A stretch of 64,000 nucleotides of DNA from Liquorilactobacillus aquaticus DSM 21051 (GCF_001436755.1 NZ_AYZD01000009.1:1-64000); one strand, 5' to 3'; positions 53,801 to 62,890 are shown, numbered from the stretch's first letter. A program made the numbers and translations. The notes: a model not told the origin generated them from the sequence alone.

Positions 53801-54364
53801 TTAAATTAAAGCAATTAAATGAAGAATTAACCCGCTATCCCAAAAAACATATAGGCCAATAGCGATATAGCATACCTTCATCAATTTTTCTCCATGCGCT
53901 TTCATAATTTGAGAAACTATATTTATAGTAGAGATAAATTTAATCAGAAAAACTGCCAAAACAGTAAGAGACCCTATAAATAACAAAGTTGTTAAAAAGT
54001 TCATAAGGCTTTCTCCAACTAAAACAGGTAAAAAGATTGATAAATTGCAACCCGCACACACCGACAGATATGTAATGAGAACACTAAGCACTTCAGATTT
54101 ATTCTCTTTAAGACCGTCATCATCATCATCATCATGAAAAGCTAGATAAATTGGGAGAATCCCTAGAATACCCAAAATCCATTCTGGTAAAAAGGTAGTT
54201 AACATTTTTCCGATAAAATAGCTCATAATCAACAAAATTATAGTACCTGCAAGGTAGCCAAGAACTACTTTGGATGTAGGATATTTTTTTAATAAGAAAA
54301 GCAGCATAAAGAAGAAATCCAGGTTAACACTTAAAAACGTTAATACTAAAATCCAATGATTCAT
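53801..54364 (-). CDS. CadD-like transporter with an Asp-rich loop
   Basis: A 187-residue membrane protein with the CadD plan: MNHWILVLTFLSVNLDFFFMLLF start, PEWILGILGILPIYLAF in the middle and WDSGLILHL at the end, as in the CadD at 31137. The loop after helix 3 is HDDDDDDG, six consecutive Asp after His, a possible metal-binding site. The AGCNLSIFLPVL block replaces the CGADNIGIYVPL of typical CadD. It is preceded by an ArsR gene and is probably expressed with it. The metal is not certain. Confidence 0.84.
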   Translation of the reverse strand: MNHWILVLTFLSVNLDFFFMLLFLLKKYPTSKVVLGYLAGTIILLIMSYFIGKMLTTFLPEWILGILGILPIYLAFHDDDDDDGLKENKSEVLSVLITYLSVCAGCNLSIFLPVLVGESLMNFLTTLLFIGSLTVLAVFLIKFISTINIVSQIMKAHGEKLMKVCYIAIGLYVFWDSGLILHLIALI

Positions 54365-54413
54365 TTATATACCTTCTAACGATAGTTATTTTGATTGCTT
54401 TAAGGCAGTTTGT

Positions 54414-54761
54414 TTATTTTCCGTGAGGCTTACCGCGCAGGACATGATCAGCATGGTCTAATGTTTCAGTTACTATATCAAAAATATGTGGATCATCTAG
54501 TTGATAATAAATTGCTTTTCCAATCCTTTTAGTACTGACTAATTGAAATTTGCGTAGGGTGGCAAGATGGTGTGAAACTACTGATTGTTCTAAATTTAGT
54601 AATTTGCCTATTTCGCCTACGTTAAGCTCTCGCTGCTCCAAAATATTGAGCATTTGTAAGCGTGCAGGATTACTTAGTAGTTTCAGTATTCGTTCTGATT
54701 CTTTCAGTTGATTTTCGCCGATTAGAACGATGTCTTGATCTATAGAATTTGACTCTTTCAA
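54414..54761 (-). CDS. ArsR/SmtB family (CadC-like) metal-sensing regulator
   Basis: A 115-residue winged-helix repressor. [52 protein letters not shown] is the HTH core. The C-terminal helix [24 protein letters not shown] keeps the D..H..H..H-like ligands of the alpha-5 metal site; the ELCVCD motif of the cadmium-type site is replaced by ELNVGE. The start is TTG 54761 with AAGGAGG 8 bp upstream. It lies upstream of the CadD-like gene and shares an upstream motif with cadD at 31137, which it may also control. Confidence 0.85.
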   Translation of the reverse strand: MKESNSIDQDIVLIGENQLKESERILKLLSNPARLQMLNILEQRELNVGEIGKLLNLEQSVVSHHLATLRKFQLVSTKRIGKAIYYQLDDPHIFDIVTETLDHADHVLRGKPHGK

Positions 54762-54778
54762 TCAAGGGCCTCCTTTTT

Positions 54779-54799
54779 GAATGTTATTTTATTCATATG
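54779..54799 (-). promoter_or_regulatory. CadC/ArsR-like motif upstream of arsR
   Basis: On the minus strand CATATGAATAAAATAACATTC matches the cadD promoter motif at 31081-31100 in 16 of 20 positions. It lies 18 bp before the arsR start. Confidence 0.6.
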
Positions 54800-55019
54800 T
54801 AAATAATAGCATATTAAACTACTTTGTAAATAACTAAAATATTAAAAGCTGATTTTAACTTGCCAGAAACTTACGCCAGAAAATAGAAAAGCAAATGTCA
54901 CTATCAGCAGTAAATTAAAACATGAAAAAACTCATTCAGTTAGTAGTGGAAGTAACAAAATGTTAAACTTACGTTAGTTATTGTAGAATGCTTTTATTTC
55001 TTTTGAGGGAGTGAAATTG

Positions 55020-56189
55020 ATGTCTTTTATTGGTTCCCTGGTTATTATTTTATTATTCACTACTCTTGCCGGACACTTAGCTGCAAGAGCCGGAATTCCC
55101 GCCGTTTTAGGTCAACTCTTAATTGGTATAATAATCGGTCCTGGAATTTTGAACTTTATTCATTCAACAGATTTAATAGAACAATTTGCCGAGATTGGCG
55201 TAATTTTACTAATGTTTATGGCAGGCATTGAGAGCGATATGCAGCAACTAAAAAAATACCTTAAACCTGCATTATCAGTTGCGTTAATTGGCGTTTTATT
55301 ACCTGTGATTGTCATGGGAACAACCAGTCTTTTATTTGGCTATCATTTACAAGAAGCTTTATTCATTGGTGTGGTTTTCTCAGCCACTTCCGTTAGCATT
55401 TCTGTGGTTGTTTTACGAGAATTCAAGGTCTTGAAGGGCAAAGAAGGGGCAACTGTTCTTGGAGCAGCAGTTGCGGATGATATCTTAGGCGTCTTACTAT
55501 TGAGTTTTATGATTGCAATTGTTGGGAATACCGGCGGAGTAGCTGGAAACGAAAGTTCAAGTAATATGTTAATCCAGCTGATCTTTCAGGGAGTTTTCTT
55601 TGCTGGTGTCTTCTTACTTGTTCGTTGGATTGCACCAGGTATTATGTATCTCAGCAACAAGTTGCTAGTTCCGACTGGCAAAACTATCTCAGCTATGATT
55701 ATCTGTTTATCGATGGCATACCTAGCTGAACGAGTTGGTTTGTCTGGTGCAATTGGTGCTTTCTTTGCGGGAATTGCAGTTGGACAGACACCTACTAAGA
55801 AAACTGTTAGCAATAACATTGAACCGATTAGCAATGCCATTTTTGTACCTGTCTTCTTTGTTAGTATTGGACTAGGTATTTCGTTTAATAATTTTTTAGC
55901 GTCGCTGCCTTTTATTATTATTATGACAACTCTTGCCATTTTAACAAAATGGTTAGGTGGTGAATTAGGCGCTTTGCTAGCTGGCTTTGACAGAAAGAGC
56001 GGACGTGTAGTTGGCACAGGAATGATTGCGCGCGGAGAAATGGCTTTGATTACAGCCCAAATTGGTTTTAATGCTCACTTACTCGACAAAGCCTTATATG
56101 TAGACATTATTTTTGTGATCGTTGTTGCCACATTGCTGGCACCATTACTATTACGCTGGTCATTGAAAAAGTTAAATGAGACTAATTAA
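55020..56189 (+). CDS. CPA2 family cation/proton antiporter
   Basis: A 389-residue antiporter of the KefB/NapA class with about 12-13 helices. LGQLLIGIIIGPGIL, GVILLMFMAGIESDM and the ion-binding region AAVADDILGVLLL with the Asp pair are clear. It lacks the C-terminal RCK/TrkA domain of Kef proteins. ATG 55020 has GAGGGAG 9-10 bp upstream; GTG 55011 lies in that site. Likely Na+/H+ or K+/H+ exchange. Confidence 0.9.
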   Translation: MSFIGSLVIILLFTTLAGHLAARAGIPAVLGQLLIGIIIGPGILNFIHSTDLIEQFAEIGVILLMFMAGIESDMQQLKKYLKPALSVALIGVLLPVIVMGTTSLLFGYHLQEALFIGVVFSATSVSISVVVLREFKVLKGKEGATVLGAAVADDILGVLLLSFMIAIVGNTGGVAGNESSSNMLIQLIFQGVFFAGVFLLVRWIAPGIMYLSNKLLVPTGKTISAMIICLSMAYLAERVGLSGAIGAFFAGIAVGQTPTKKTVSNNIEPISNAIFVPVFFVSIGLGISFNNFLASLPFIIIMTTLAILTKWLGGELGALLAGFDRKSGRVVGTGMIARGEMALITAQIGFNAHLLDKALYVDIIFVIVVATLLAPLLLRWSLKKLNETN

Positions 56190-56703
56190 TATATTTTTTG
56201 AGAATATTAGCAGTACTTTACCTATCTTGGTACTATTTCAATTTTATTTAATTTCAAATTGACCGATATTTGGACTTGTCTTAGAGCTAACTCTAACTGA
56301 TATATTATGTATATACTATAAGAATTGGGACAAAATTAACGACTAATAAAATGACGACAGAGATTGAAAAGAATAAACATATCACCGAATTTAATCGCCA
56401 GGATGATTTGACTGAGCTTGAGGTGCTAACAAATGCTTTTTTCAGGTTTTCAATACAAAGAACTTCGCGTTAATGAAAAGTATGGGCAAATGAGGAATAT
56501 GTCAGCATGGCGAATCCGGTAGGGGGGTGCGCTTTGGTTGCAGTAATATCGAGAATGTTACATGTTAGATACTAGAAGTTAATCAAACACTTTATTTTAT
56601 GTTGCACCAGTTTTACAATAAAAAATAGTCATTTTTCTCAGGTGATATGACCTTTTTTCGAAATATAACTATCTTATTTTACTTTTGCTTGATTGCTAAT
56701 TTT
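56190..56703. other. Intergenic gap with possible gene debris
   Basis: About 510 bp between the antiporter and an IS remnant. A 40-codon open frame at 56351-56473 (MTTEIEKNKH start) and a following frame reading YKELRVNEKYGQMRN suggest a decayed gene, but I cannot name it. Confidence 0.35.
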
Positions 56704-56774
56704 GCTCCTATCCTAGTATTTGGTACACAAATATTTAGACATTTGTGCCATAATAAAATGACTAGGATAGGAGC
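56704..56774 (+). promoter_or_regulatory. IS-end hairpin that masks the orfA ribosome site
   Basis: GCTCCTATCCTAGT (56704-56717) and ACTAGGATAGGAGC (56761-56774) are perfect complements around a 43-nt loop holding a smaller CACAAAT/ATTTGTG stem. The 3' arm contains the AGGAG ribosome site of the transposase gene, so a transcript entering from outside would hide it; one starting inside the loop would not. Confidence 0.6.
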
Positions 56775-56780
56775 TTTTAT

Positions 56781-57146
56781 ATGAAACGATATATTGATGA
56801 TTTTAAAGCCAGCATTATTAAAATGCACACCACGGAAAAGAGATCAGTTCGTTCTCTTTCAGAAGCATATGCAGTGTCTCCTGCATCAATTCATAACTGG
56901 ACTAAAGATGCAAAATCTGTTGAACTTGATGATGGAACCGAAGTTACTTCTAAAGAATTTAAAAAATTACAAAAAGAGAACCAACGTCTCAAGGAGGAAT
57001 TGGAGATTTTAAAAGCTGCGGCGGTGTTACTGAAAAAGCTCTATTTTGAATACAGCATGAAAATATGTCGCATAGAAAGAAGGGAACTAGTTAATATTGT
57101 CACGCAAGATGAATTTCAAGTTTGGGTAAAAAATAAAAAATTTTAG
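56781..57146 (+). mobile_element. IS3-family orfA remnant (no orfB)
   Basis: A 121-residue frame. MKRYIDDFKASIIKMHTTEKRSVRSLSEAYAVSPASIHNWTK is the helix-turn-helix of IS3-type OrfA, and the leucine-zipper EFKKLQKENQRLKEELEILKAAAVLL follows. Intact OrfA ends soon after ILKAA and runs into OrfB by frameshift; here a different 35-residue tail follows (from KKLYFEYS) and no OrfB is found downstream. It is a truncated element that cannot move by itself. Confidence 0.75.
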
Positions 57147-57188
57147 AATTCTTTTCCAATTCTAATAAGTAACTTCAAATCATAATAT

Positions 57189-57224
57189 AAAAGAACCTTG
57201 TTAATTAGCAAGATTCTTTTTTTA
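57189..57224 (+). terminator. Terminator after the IS remnant
   Basis: AAAGAACCTTGTTAATT and its near complement AGCAAGATTCTTT form a stem with two mismatches, followed by TTTTTTT. Confidence 0.65.
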
Positions 57225-57431
57225 ATAGCTGGCTTAGTCAGTCCTTGTTTCATTGTGTTTCCTTTTAGCATGCAAAATATCCTATTAGGTTATTTGAAGA
57301 ATAATCGTGTTTTAAGTTATCTTTATTATTTAAAATACGCACGAAGTAAAATTGACTTTCCGTTGCATTTGTGAAATGATTTAATAATCATAATAAGTTA
57401 TAAATTATATTAATTAAAAGGGTGAGAACTT

Positions 57432-57890
57432 GTGGATTTAAAAAAAATGGATTCAAAAAACTATGAAAAATATATAATCGGGACCATCAAAGAATATGCA
57501 TCTGAAAAGGTTGAGGCAGGAGCATGGCCAGCTGATGAAGCTTTAGTGTTAGCTAAAGAAGAATACAAGCGTTTGCTCCCTGATGGATTGGAGACAAAAG
57601 ATAACTGTTTCTATACTTTTACCAATGATGAGAAGACTGTTGGATATATATGGCTTGCTAAAAGCAAAACAAATCCCAGTGAGTCCTTTGTCTATGATTT
57701 TGCCATCGATCGCGCGTTCCAAAATAAGGGTTTTGGCACTCAAGCAATGAAAGAAATCTTTATAGAGGCTAAAAATAGAGGTTTTAAAAAAATCGATTTA
57801 CATGTTTTCGGCAGTAACAAGAGAGCAATTCATGTCTATCGTAAACTGGGTTTTATTCCTACTGATATCACTATGAGTCGCAATTTGTAA
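57432..57890 (+). CDS. GNAT family N-acetyltransferase
   Basis: A 152-residue acetyltransferase. FAIDRAFQNKGFGTQAMKEIFIEAKNRG is motif A and NKRAIHVYRKLGFIPTDITM completes the site. The N-terminal YASEKVEAGAWPADEALVLAKEEYKRLLPDG is shared with the common Firmicute GNAT type related to YjcK. GTG 57432 has AAGGGTGAG upstream. Substrate unknown. Confidence 0.9.
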   Translation: MDLKKMDSKNYEKYIIGTIKEYASEKVEAGAWPADEALVLAKEEYKRLLPDGLETKDNCFYTFTNDEKTVGYIWLAKSKTNPSESFVYDFAIDRAFQNKGFGTQAMKEIFIEAKNRGFKKIDLHVFGSNKRAIHVYRKLGFIPTDITMSRNL

Positions 57891-58006
57891 CACTAACAAA
57901 TTATTTTAACTGCATTAAATTTTCTTGCAGATACCGAAAATAGCTATATACAGCGACTAAACTCAAATGGTAACTCAATCCTTTGATGTACCGCTATCAC
58001 TTGTAT

Positions 58007-58055
58007 TTTAGAAAACACCGTGAATTTAAGGACTCATTCACGGTGTTTTCTAAAA
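58007..58055. terminator. Bidirectional terminator between convergent genes
   Basis: A perfect 20-bp inverted repeat (58007-58026 and 58036-58055) built on GAAAACACCGTGAAT, with T-rich flanks on both sides. Confidence 0.92.
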
Positions 58056-58063
58056 TTTTACGC

Positions 58064-58429
58064 TTAGTTTTTTCTAAATACTTCCTTTGCAACTGAAATT
58101 GCATTTAAAACTCTTGGAAAACCGACATACGGTAAACAGTGAACGAACGTTTCAACTATTTCGTCACGAGTTATTCCAACATTCAGAGCACCTTGAATAT
58201 GAATATTAAGTTGGCTAGACGTATCTCCTTGTGTCAACAATGTAGTGATCGTAATCATTTCCCTTTGCTTCATATCTAAAGTCTCTCGTGTCTTAGCTTC
58301 ATCAAACGCCAAAAGTGTCTTTTGGTCTAAGATCGGTGCAATATCTGCTAAACTATCTGAAACCAGTTGACTTGCCTCTTTACCAATAACTGCTTCTCGG
58401 ATTTTTAATCCATTTTCGTATTTGTTCAA
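58064..58429 (-). CDS. Carboxymuconolactone decarboxylase family protein
   Basis: A 121-residue helical protein of the CMD family: TRETLDMKQREMITITTLLTQG, LNIHIQGALNVGITRDEIVETFVHCLPYVGFPR. One Cys is present in HCLPY, but the CxxC of AhpD-type peroxidases is absent, so it belongs to the gamma-CMD-like group. ATG 58429 has AAAGGAGG upstream. A MerR-type promoter precedes it and a divergent MerR gene is adjacent, so it is probably the regulated target. Confidence 0.87.
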   Translation of the reverse strand: MNKYENGLKIREAVIGKEASQLVSDSLADIAPILDQKTLLAFDEAKTRETLDMKQREMITITTLLTQGDTSSQLNIHIQGALNVGITRDEIVETFVHCLPYVGFPRVLNAISVAKEVFRKN

Positions 58430-58458
58430 AATATTTCCTCCTTTTATGTGATAAAGTT

Positions 58459-58489
58459 ACTATAAACTATCAAGTAAACTTCATAGCAA
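58459..58489 (-). promoter_or_regulatory. MerR-type promoter (19-bp spacer) for the CMD gene
   Basis: Minus strand TTGCTA (58489-58484), 19 bp, TATAGT (58464-58459). The long spacer is the hallmark of MerR-activated promoters, and it contains the dyad AAGTTTACTT. Confidence 0.7.
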
Positions 58490-58523
58490 GCAATATTTAT
58501 ATTTTCGAAGGGAAAGTTACATA

Positions 58524-58928
58524 ATGACTAAGACATATCGAATATCCGAGGTATCCAAAATAACTGGTTTTTCAATTCCAACTTTGCGTTATTACGAAAA
58601 ACTAGGACTTCTAAAACCTACCCGTAGTTCAAACAACTACCGCATTTTTACAGATAAAGAATTACATTGGATCCAGTTTATTAATCGCGCCAAAGCAACA
58701 GGAATGCCACTCTCGAAAATTATTGAGTACTCCAGATTGCGAGAGCAGGGCGATGAAACAATTAAAGAAAGAATAGATCTTTTAGAACAGCAAGAACAGA
58801 TTTTATATACTGAACAGAAAAAGATACAAGCGCATCTTGATTTTTTGAAAAATAAAAAACAACATTATGCTAAAATCATAGCTAAATATGAAAATAACAA
58901 CCGAAATAACATTGGGAAAAATCCATAA
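58524..58928 (+). CDS. MerR family transcriptional regulator
   Basis: A 134-residue regulator. YRISEVSKITGFSIPTLRYYEKLGLLKPTRSSNNYRIF is the MerR winged helix-turn-helix; a long helix rich in Gln and Lys (about 85-125) gives the dimer coiled coil. It has no Cys, so it is neither a metal- nor a thiol-sensing type; AdhR-like regulators are closest. It is divergent from the CMD gene and should activate it through the 19-bp-spacer promoter. Confidence 0.88.
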   Translation: MTKTYRISEVSKITGFSIPTLRYYEKLGLLKPTRSSNNYRIFTDKELHWIQFINRAKATGMPLSKIIEYSRLREQGDETIKERIDLLEQQEQILYTEQKKIQAHLDFLKNKKQHYAKIIAKYENNNRNNIGKNP

Positions 58929-59047
58929 GAACTCATGTTGTTGCTCCAATATGCTTTTTTTAACATAGGCAAATAATACCTGGAGTATTCTTATACCAAA
59001 GAAGAAAGTCATACCAAGGAGAAATTATTCAATAAAGGAAGAATATT

Positions 59048-59731
59048 ATGAAAAAGAAACTTATAAGATACAACAAAGAAAATCTGATCGGAGCGTTAGT
59101 ATGTTTGTTAATTTTTATTGTTATTGGATCGATGGTCCATCTGAATAGCAATATACTAATTTCTACAGATAATCTTTTTTCTGCTAGTTTTCAGAAACTG
59201 TTCGGCTATCCGACAATGAATTATAATGGAAACTTACTGAATGGCCTAATGACTTTCCTAGCTACTTTTGGGCATCCGCTTTACTTAGTTGTCTTAGCAG
59301 TAATTATTTCCATCTCGTTATTTGTTACCGCCCATAAATCTTTAGCATTCTGGTTTATAGGAGTTATTTCAAGCGGAGGAATAGCTGGTGTGATAATGAA
59401 ATTTATGTTTCATCGCGAAAGACCGCTGGGACATTTGCCTAATGATAGCGGCTTTTCATTTCCCAGCGGTCATTCGGTTGAAAGTACACTTGTATTTTTA
59501 ATTATTTTAATAGTGCTTATTCCATTAATAAAAAATAAAAGTATTAGACAACTCACCTTCATTATAGTTCCTGTTATTTGGCTTGGAATTTTATTTTCGC
59601 GTTTGTATTTTAACGCACATCATTTAAGCGATGTTATAGGAGGGGTCTCTTTTGGTGCATTTTGGATGTTTTCATCCATGATAGTTTATAATATAACTAC
59701 AAATTGGTTCAAAAAAAATCAAAAAAATTAG
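59048..59731 (+). CDS. PAP2-family phosphatase
   Basis: A 227-residue membrane protein with six helices. The three phosphatase motifs are present: KFMFHRERP, PSGHSVES and SRLYFNAHHLSDVIGG with the catalytic His residues. It dephosphorylates lipid phosphates such as undecaprenyl pyrophosphate or phosphatidate in the family. CAAGGAG and AAAGGAAG occur upstream. Confidence 0.9.
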   Translation: MKKKLIRYNKENLIGALVCLLIFIVIGSMVHLNSNILISTDNLFSASFQKLFGYPTMNYNGNLLNGLMTFLATFGHPLYLVVLAVIISISLFVTAHKSLAFWFIGVISSGGIAGVIMKFMFHRERPLGHLPNDSGFSFPSGHSVESTLVFLIILIVLIPLIKNKSIRQLTFIIVPVIWLGILFSRLYFNAHHLSDVIGGVSFGAFWMFSSMIVYNITTNWFKKNQKN

Positions 59732-59890
59732 TACGAAAGGTTGCTTCAGGACATTATTTTCTATGATCTTTACAAATTAATTTTAGTTGATAATTATTAA
59801 ATGAGTAGTAACCGTGTTTTATAAAAAAATCATTACCACCAGGCACGAAATTACAGTACATTAAGTAACGACTCTGGAGGAAAATATATT

Positions 59891-60694
59891 ATGCAAAAAG
59901 TAATCAATGGTATTTCAATTCACTACGAAATAATCGGTCAAGGAGAACCCATAGTTTTTCTTCACGGTTTATGTTTAGATCTTAATTTTATGAAACTTAA
60001 TTATCAATCGAATATCAATAAAAATAAATACCAACAAATTTATATTGATATTCCTGGAATGGGAGAAAGTCCGGCTTTCTCAAGTCCACAACCATCTGGT
60101 AATTATTTAATCGAATTAATTACAAAACTTCTTGATGAATTAAAAATTTATCATTTTTATCTTTGTGGTCATTCCTATGGTGGTTACTTAAGTCTCGGCA
60201 TTGCATACAGTCATCCCCAACAAGTAAAAGGTTTATTTCTAACTTGCCCAGTCATAACTGCCAACTCAAATAATCGAATAACTGAAAAGCATATAAATAT
60301 CAAAGAAGATGTGTTTAAAACTCCTGCAAATAAATATGCTGAGGATTTTTTTAAAATGAATGTACTCATAAAAAATTCAACGTGGAAAGATTATTTAGAT
60401 CGGATCGTTGTTGGACTTGAAAAATGCGACTTTAATTTTATTGAAAAACTACAGGGCAACAACTATAAGAACTATCAATTTCAACAGGAGACAAAACTTA
60501 AAAATTGGCGCTCTGATATCCCTCTTTTTCTCCTTTTAGGCAAGCATGATCACGTTGTTGGTTTTAAAGAACAAGCTAAATTTGCAACGAACTTCCAAAA
60601 ATGTAATCTACTGGTTTTAGAAAAAGCCGGTCACAATTTGCCAATAGATCAACCCGAAATCTTGGCTAGTTGTACAAAGTACTTTTTTGATTAA
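59891..60694 (+). CDS. Alpha/beta hydrolase
   Basis: A 267-residue hydrolase: FLHGLCLDLNF (oxyanion), nucleophile Ser in CGHSYGGYLSLG, Asp in LGKHDHVVGF and His in KAGHNLPIDQP. The N-terminus MQKVINGISIHYEIIG is typical. GGAGGAAA precedes the ATG. Substrate unknown; AT content and context suggest an accessory gene. Confidence 0.87.
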   Translation: MQKVINGISIHYEIIGQGEPIVFLHGLCLDLNFMKLNYQSNINKNKYQQIYIDIPGMGESPAFSSPQPSGNYLIELITKLLDELKIYHFYLCGHSYGGYLSLGIAYSHPQQVKGLFLTCPVITANSNNRITEKHINIKEDVFKTPANKYAEDFFKMNVLIKNSTWKDYLDRIVVGLEKCDFNFIEKLQGNNYKNYQFQQETKLKNWRSDIPLFLLLGKHDHVVGFKEQAKFATNFQKCNLLVLEKAGHNLPIDQPEILASCTKYFFD

Positions 60695-61041
60695 TCAACA
60701 TAAAGAGCTAGAAAGAATAAAAATTTAAGATTCTGAATTCAAATGATGTATGGTCTTAATATCGGTCCACTAGCAGGAAAAAAGGCGGAAAAGTACAATT
60801 TCAAGGATATCCATACCAAATAATCAAAAAAAATAACATATTAACTGCTCAAGCAATTAGAAAATATTTTTTTAAATCATATTGTTAACGGTCATTTTTT
60901 ACCAAGTTTAAAACATTAATCATGGATATAAAGCGATTCGTGTTATAAAGCTCTGAAACCTTTCCTGCAGTCGATCGTGGGGATGGAACCGCTTTTTAAA
61001 AAACTTAAGAAAGCTAAACTTTCCTTACGCTGTTTTAAAAG
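60695..61041. other. Gap upstream of the broken acetyltransferase
   Basis: About 350 bp with many stops in all frames. It may be the eroded 5' half of the acetyltransferase pseudogene that follows, but I could not match it. Confidence 0.3.
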
Positions 61042-61349
61042 GCACATCATACAATGAAGGGAATTACTACTCATCCATTTAATCTTATAGAGTAAGCATG
61101 CTTCTCAAATCAGTGATCTACCATTTAAAGAGAACACGGTAATAGGGAAATGATGTATGGATTGGAAAAAACGTAGCAATTTTACCTGGCGGAAATCCAG
61201 CCAAACAAATTCGCAGAAGATTCGAGCCAAAGATTATAAATAAATTGGTTAATTTAAATGTTTATCAGGGAAGATTGCAAAAATATATTTATGAGAAAAA
61301 ATTGGTATGGAAAATGGCATCAAGTAAAGGATTAAGGAGGCACATATTA
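61042..61349 (+). pseudogene. Decayed hexapeptide (Vat/CatB-type) acetyltransferase
   Basis: Three reading frames hold successive pieces of a xenobiotic acetyltransferase. AHHTMKGITTHPFNLI (from 61042), then SQISDLPFKENTVIGK (from 61103), then after a one-base shift DVWIGKNVAILPG (from 61152). Directly after ILPG comes GNPAKQIRRRFEPKIINKL, so about 25 residues of the last coils are deleted. The end of the frame runs in phase into the deaminase gene. Streptogramin or chloramphenicol acetyltransferases are the nearest families from memory; it cannot be active. Confidence 0.7.
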
Positions 61350-61766
61350 ATGGATAAGTGGGAAATCTTATATACGAAAGCGCAAAAAGAATACTCCCCT
61401 AGGGAAGTTACTCCTTTTATTTACGCTCATAATGTAGTTAGTGCCCTTGAGACAGAAGATGGCAAAATATTTACAGGCTTTTGCATTGAAAGTTGCAGCG
61501 GTGTTTGCAATTTGTGTGCAGAACGTGTCGCAGCGCTGAATATGTTTGTGAATAGTGGGCAAACACAAATTAAACGTATAATTACTTTTAGAGACAAAGC
61601 ACCGGCCGAGAAGGAAAGCAGTAGTATGCCTTGTGGTGCATGTCGAGAGTTCTTAATGCAGTTAGACATAAAAAATAAAAACACAGAAATTCTAGTAGAT
61701 TATGAAAAAAGAAAAGTGATTACTTTAGAACAACTAATTCCAAATTGGTGGGGTTTATCTCGCTAA
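61350..61766 (+). CDS. Cytidine deaminase-like zinc protein
   Basis: A 138-residue deaminase-fold protein. The zinc motifs are CNLCAERVAALNMF (CAE) and MPCGACREFLMQL (PCGAC). It is similar to cytidine or blasticidin-S-type deaminases, but the stretch FCIESCSGVCNLCAE is more Cys-rich than in ordinary Cdd. ATG 61350 has AAGGAGG 9 bp upstream. The frame is open further upstream into the acetyltransferase debris, and a longer fusion start at 61245 is not favoured. Confidence 0.83.
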   Translation: MDKWEILYTKAQKEYSPREVTPFIYAHNVVSALETEDGKIFTGFCIESCSGVCNLCAERVAALNMFVNSGQTQIKRIITFRDKAPAEKESSSMPCGACREFLMQLDIKNKNTEILVDYEKRKVITLEQLIPNWWGLSR

Positions 61767-61854
61767 CATGGCTGTACTTAACATGCTTTTTTGATAAGTT
61801 TATATAAATTGTTGGTAGATCAGAAAACTTATGAGAAGTTTTTTAATTTACATG

Positions 61855-62595
61855 TTAGATATTTTTTGCCACTACACGAATGCGACGATAATCTGCTTCC
61901 CAATGATCCTCTTTCCAAAGTTTATCTTTTAAATTATCTTCTAAGTGTTCAAGTACTGTGTCAGAATTATCTAATTTCGCTAAATCAGTAGCAAAAAACT
62001 GTTTAACCCAGTTGCGTAGACCAGAGTAACCGTCTTTCAAAGTAGTAGGACGAGCATACTCGTAAGCCGTAATGATTTCAAAATTATTTTGCTTTAGCAA
62101 AGCTGTGTATTCTGAAACACTCGGAAAATAAAATGGAGATTGATATGTCTTTCCTAATAAATTCAATTCAATACTAAAAGCTGTACTAATCGCATCAATA
62201 TTTCCTTTAGCACCAAATTCACAAATTAAAAGACCACCTGGTTTCAGCATAGTGTGAATCCTTTCAACTAATTTGGGCTGATCATTAATCCAATGAAAAA
62301 CAGCATTGGAAAATACCGTATCAAATGATTCTTTTGCGAGCGACATTTTTAAAATATCACCCTGAACAAAATCTAAGTTTGGAAAATTCAATTGTGCTTT
62401 TTGAACCATATTTTCAGATTGATCAATTCCTTTAACTTCATATCCTCTTGCTGCAATTTGAGCAGTAAGTTCTCCAGTTCCACAACCAATGTCTAATACT
62501 TTATTTGCTTCTGATGGTAGATAATCTAATAATTTTTCTCCATATTTAAAAACAAAATCGTGTTTATGATCATAATCATCAGCATTCCATTCCAT
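61855..62595 (-). CDS. Class I SAM-dependent methyltransferase (Tam-like)
   Basis: A 246-residue methyltransferase. VLDIGCGTGELTAQIA is motif I, KGIDQSENMVQKA the acidic turn, and FDTVFSNAVFHWI and MLKPGGLLICEFG follow. The start WNADDYDHKHDFVFKYGEKLLDYL resembles trans-aconitate methyltransferase-like enzymes. GAGGTG precedes the ATG. Substrate unknown. Confidence 0.88.
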   Translation of the reverse strand: MEWNADDYDHKHDFVFKYGEKLLDYLPSEANKVLDIGCGTGELTAQIAARGYEVKGIDQSENMVQKAQLNFPNLDFVQGDILKMSLAKESFDTVFSNAVFHWINDQPKLVERIHTMLKPGGLLICEFGAKGNIDAISTAFSIELNLLGKTYQSPFYFPSVSEYTALLKQNNFEIITAYEYARPTTLKDGYSGLRNWVKQFFATDLAKLDNSDTVLEHLEDNLKDKLWKEDHWEADYRRIRVVAKNI

Positions 62596-62628
62596 TTTAA
62601 CACCTCTTATTATTAATATTATTTAATA

Positions 62629-62657
62629 ATAATAAACCCGGTCTGTGTTGATTACAA
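62629..62657 (-). promoter_or_regulatory. Promoter of the methyltransferase gene
   Basis: Minus strand TTGTAA (62657-62652), 17 bp, TATTAT (62634-62629), about 30 bp upstream of the start. Confidence 0.55.
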
Positions 62658-62890
62658 TGACTTTTTTATAATATTGGTGTTGGTGATGGCCACGGCATTG
62701 CCAAGTCATAGTGATAAGGTAACGCTTTTAACTTGCTCTGAGTTTAAATCAAGTAGTTTTCTATCCAACAACCTAGGACACTCTAAAAATAAACTATTTT
62801 TGAGTATGTTGAATAAATAATTAATTTCGTTTCAGCTTTAGATAGCAACAATGTGCGCTACGGTCTCGAAAGACTCTTCTCTTAATGATG

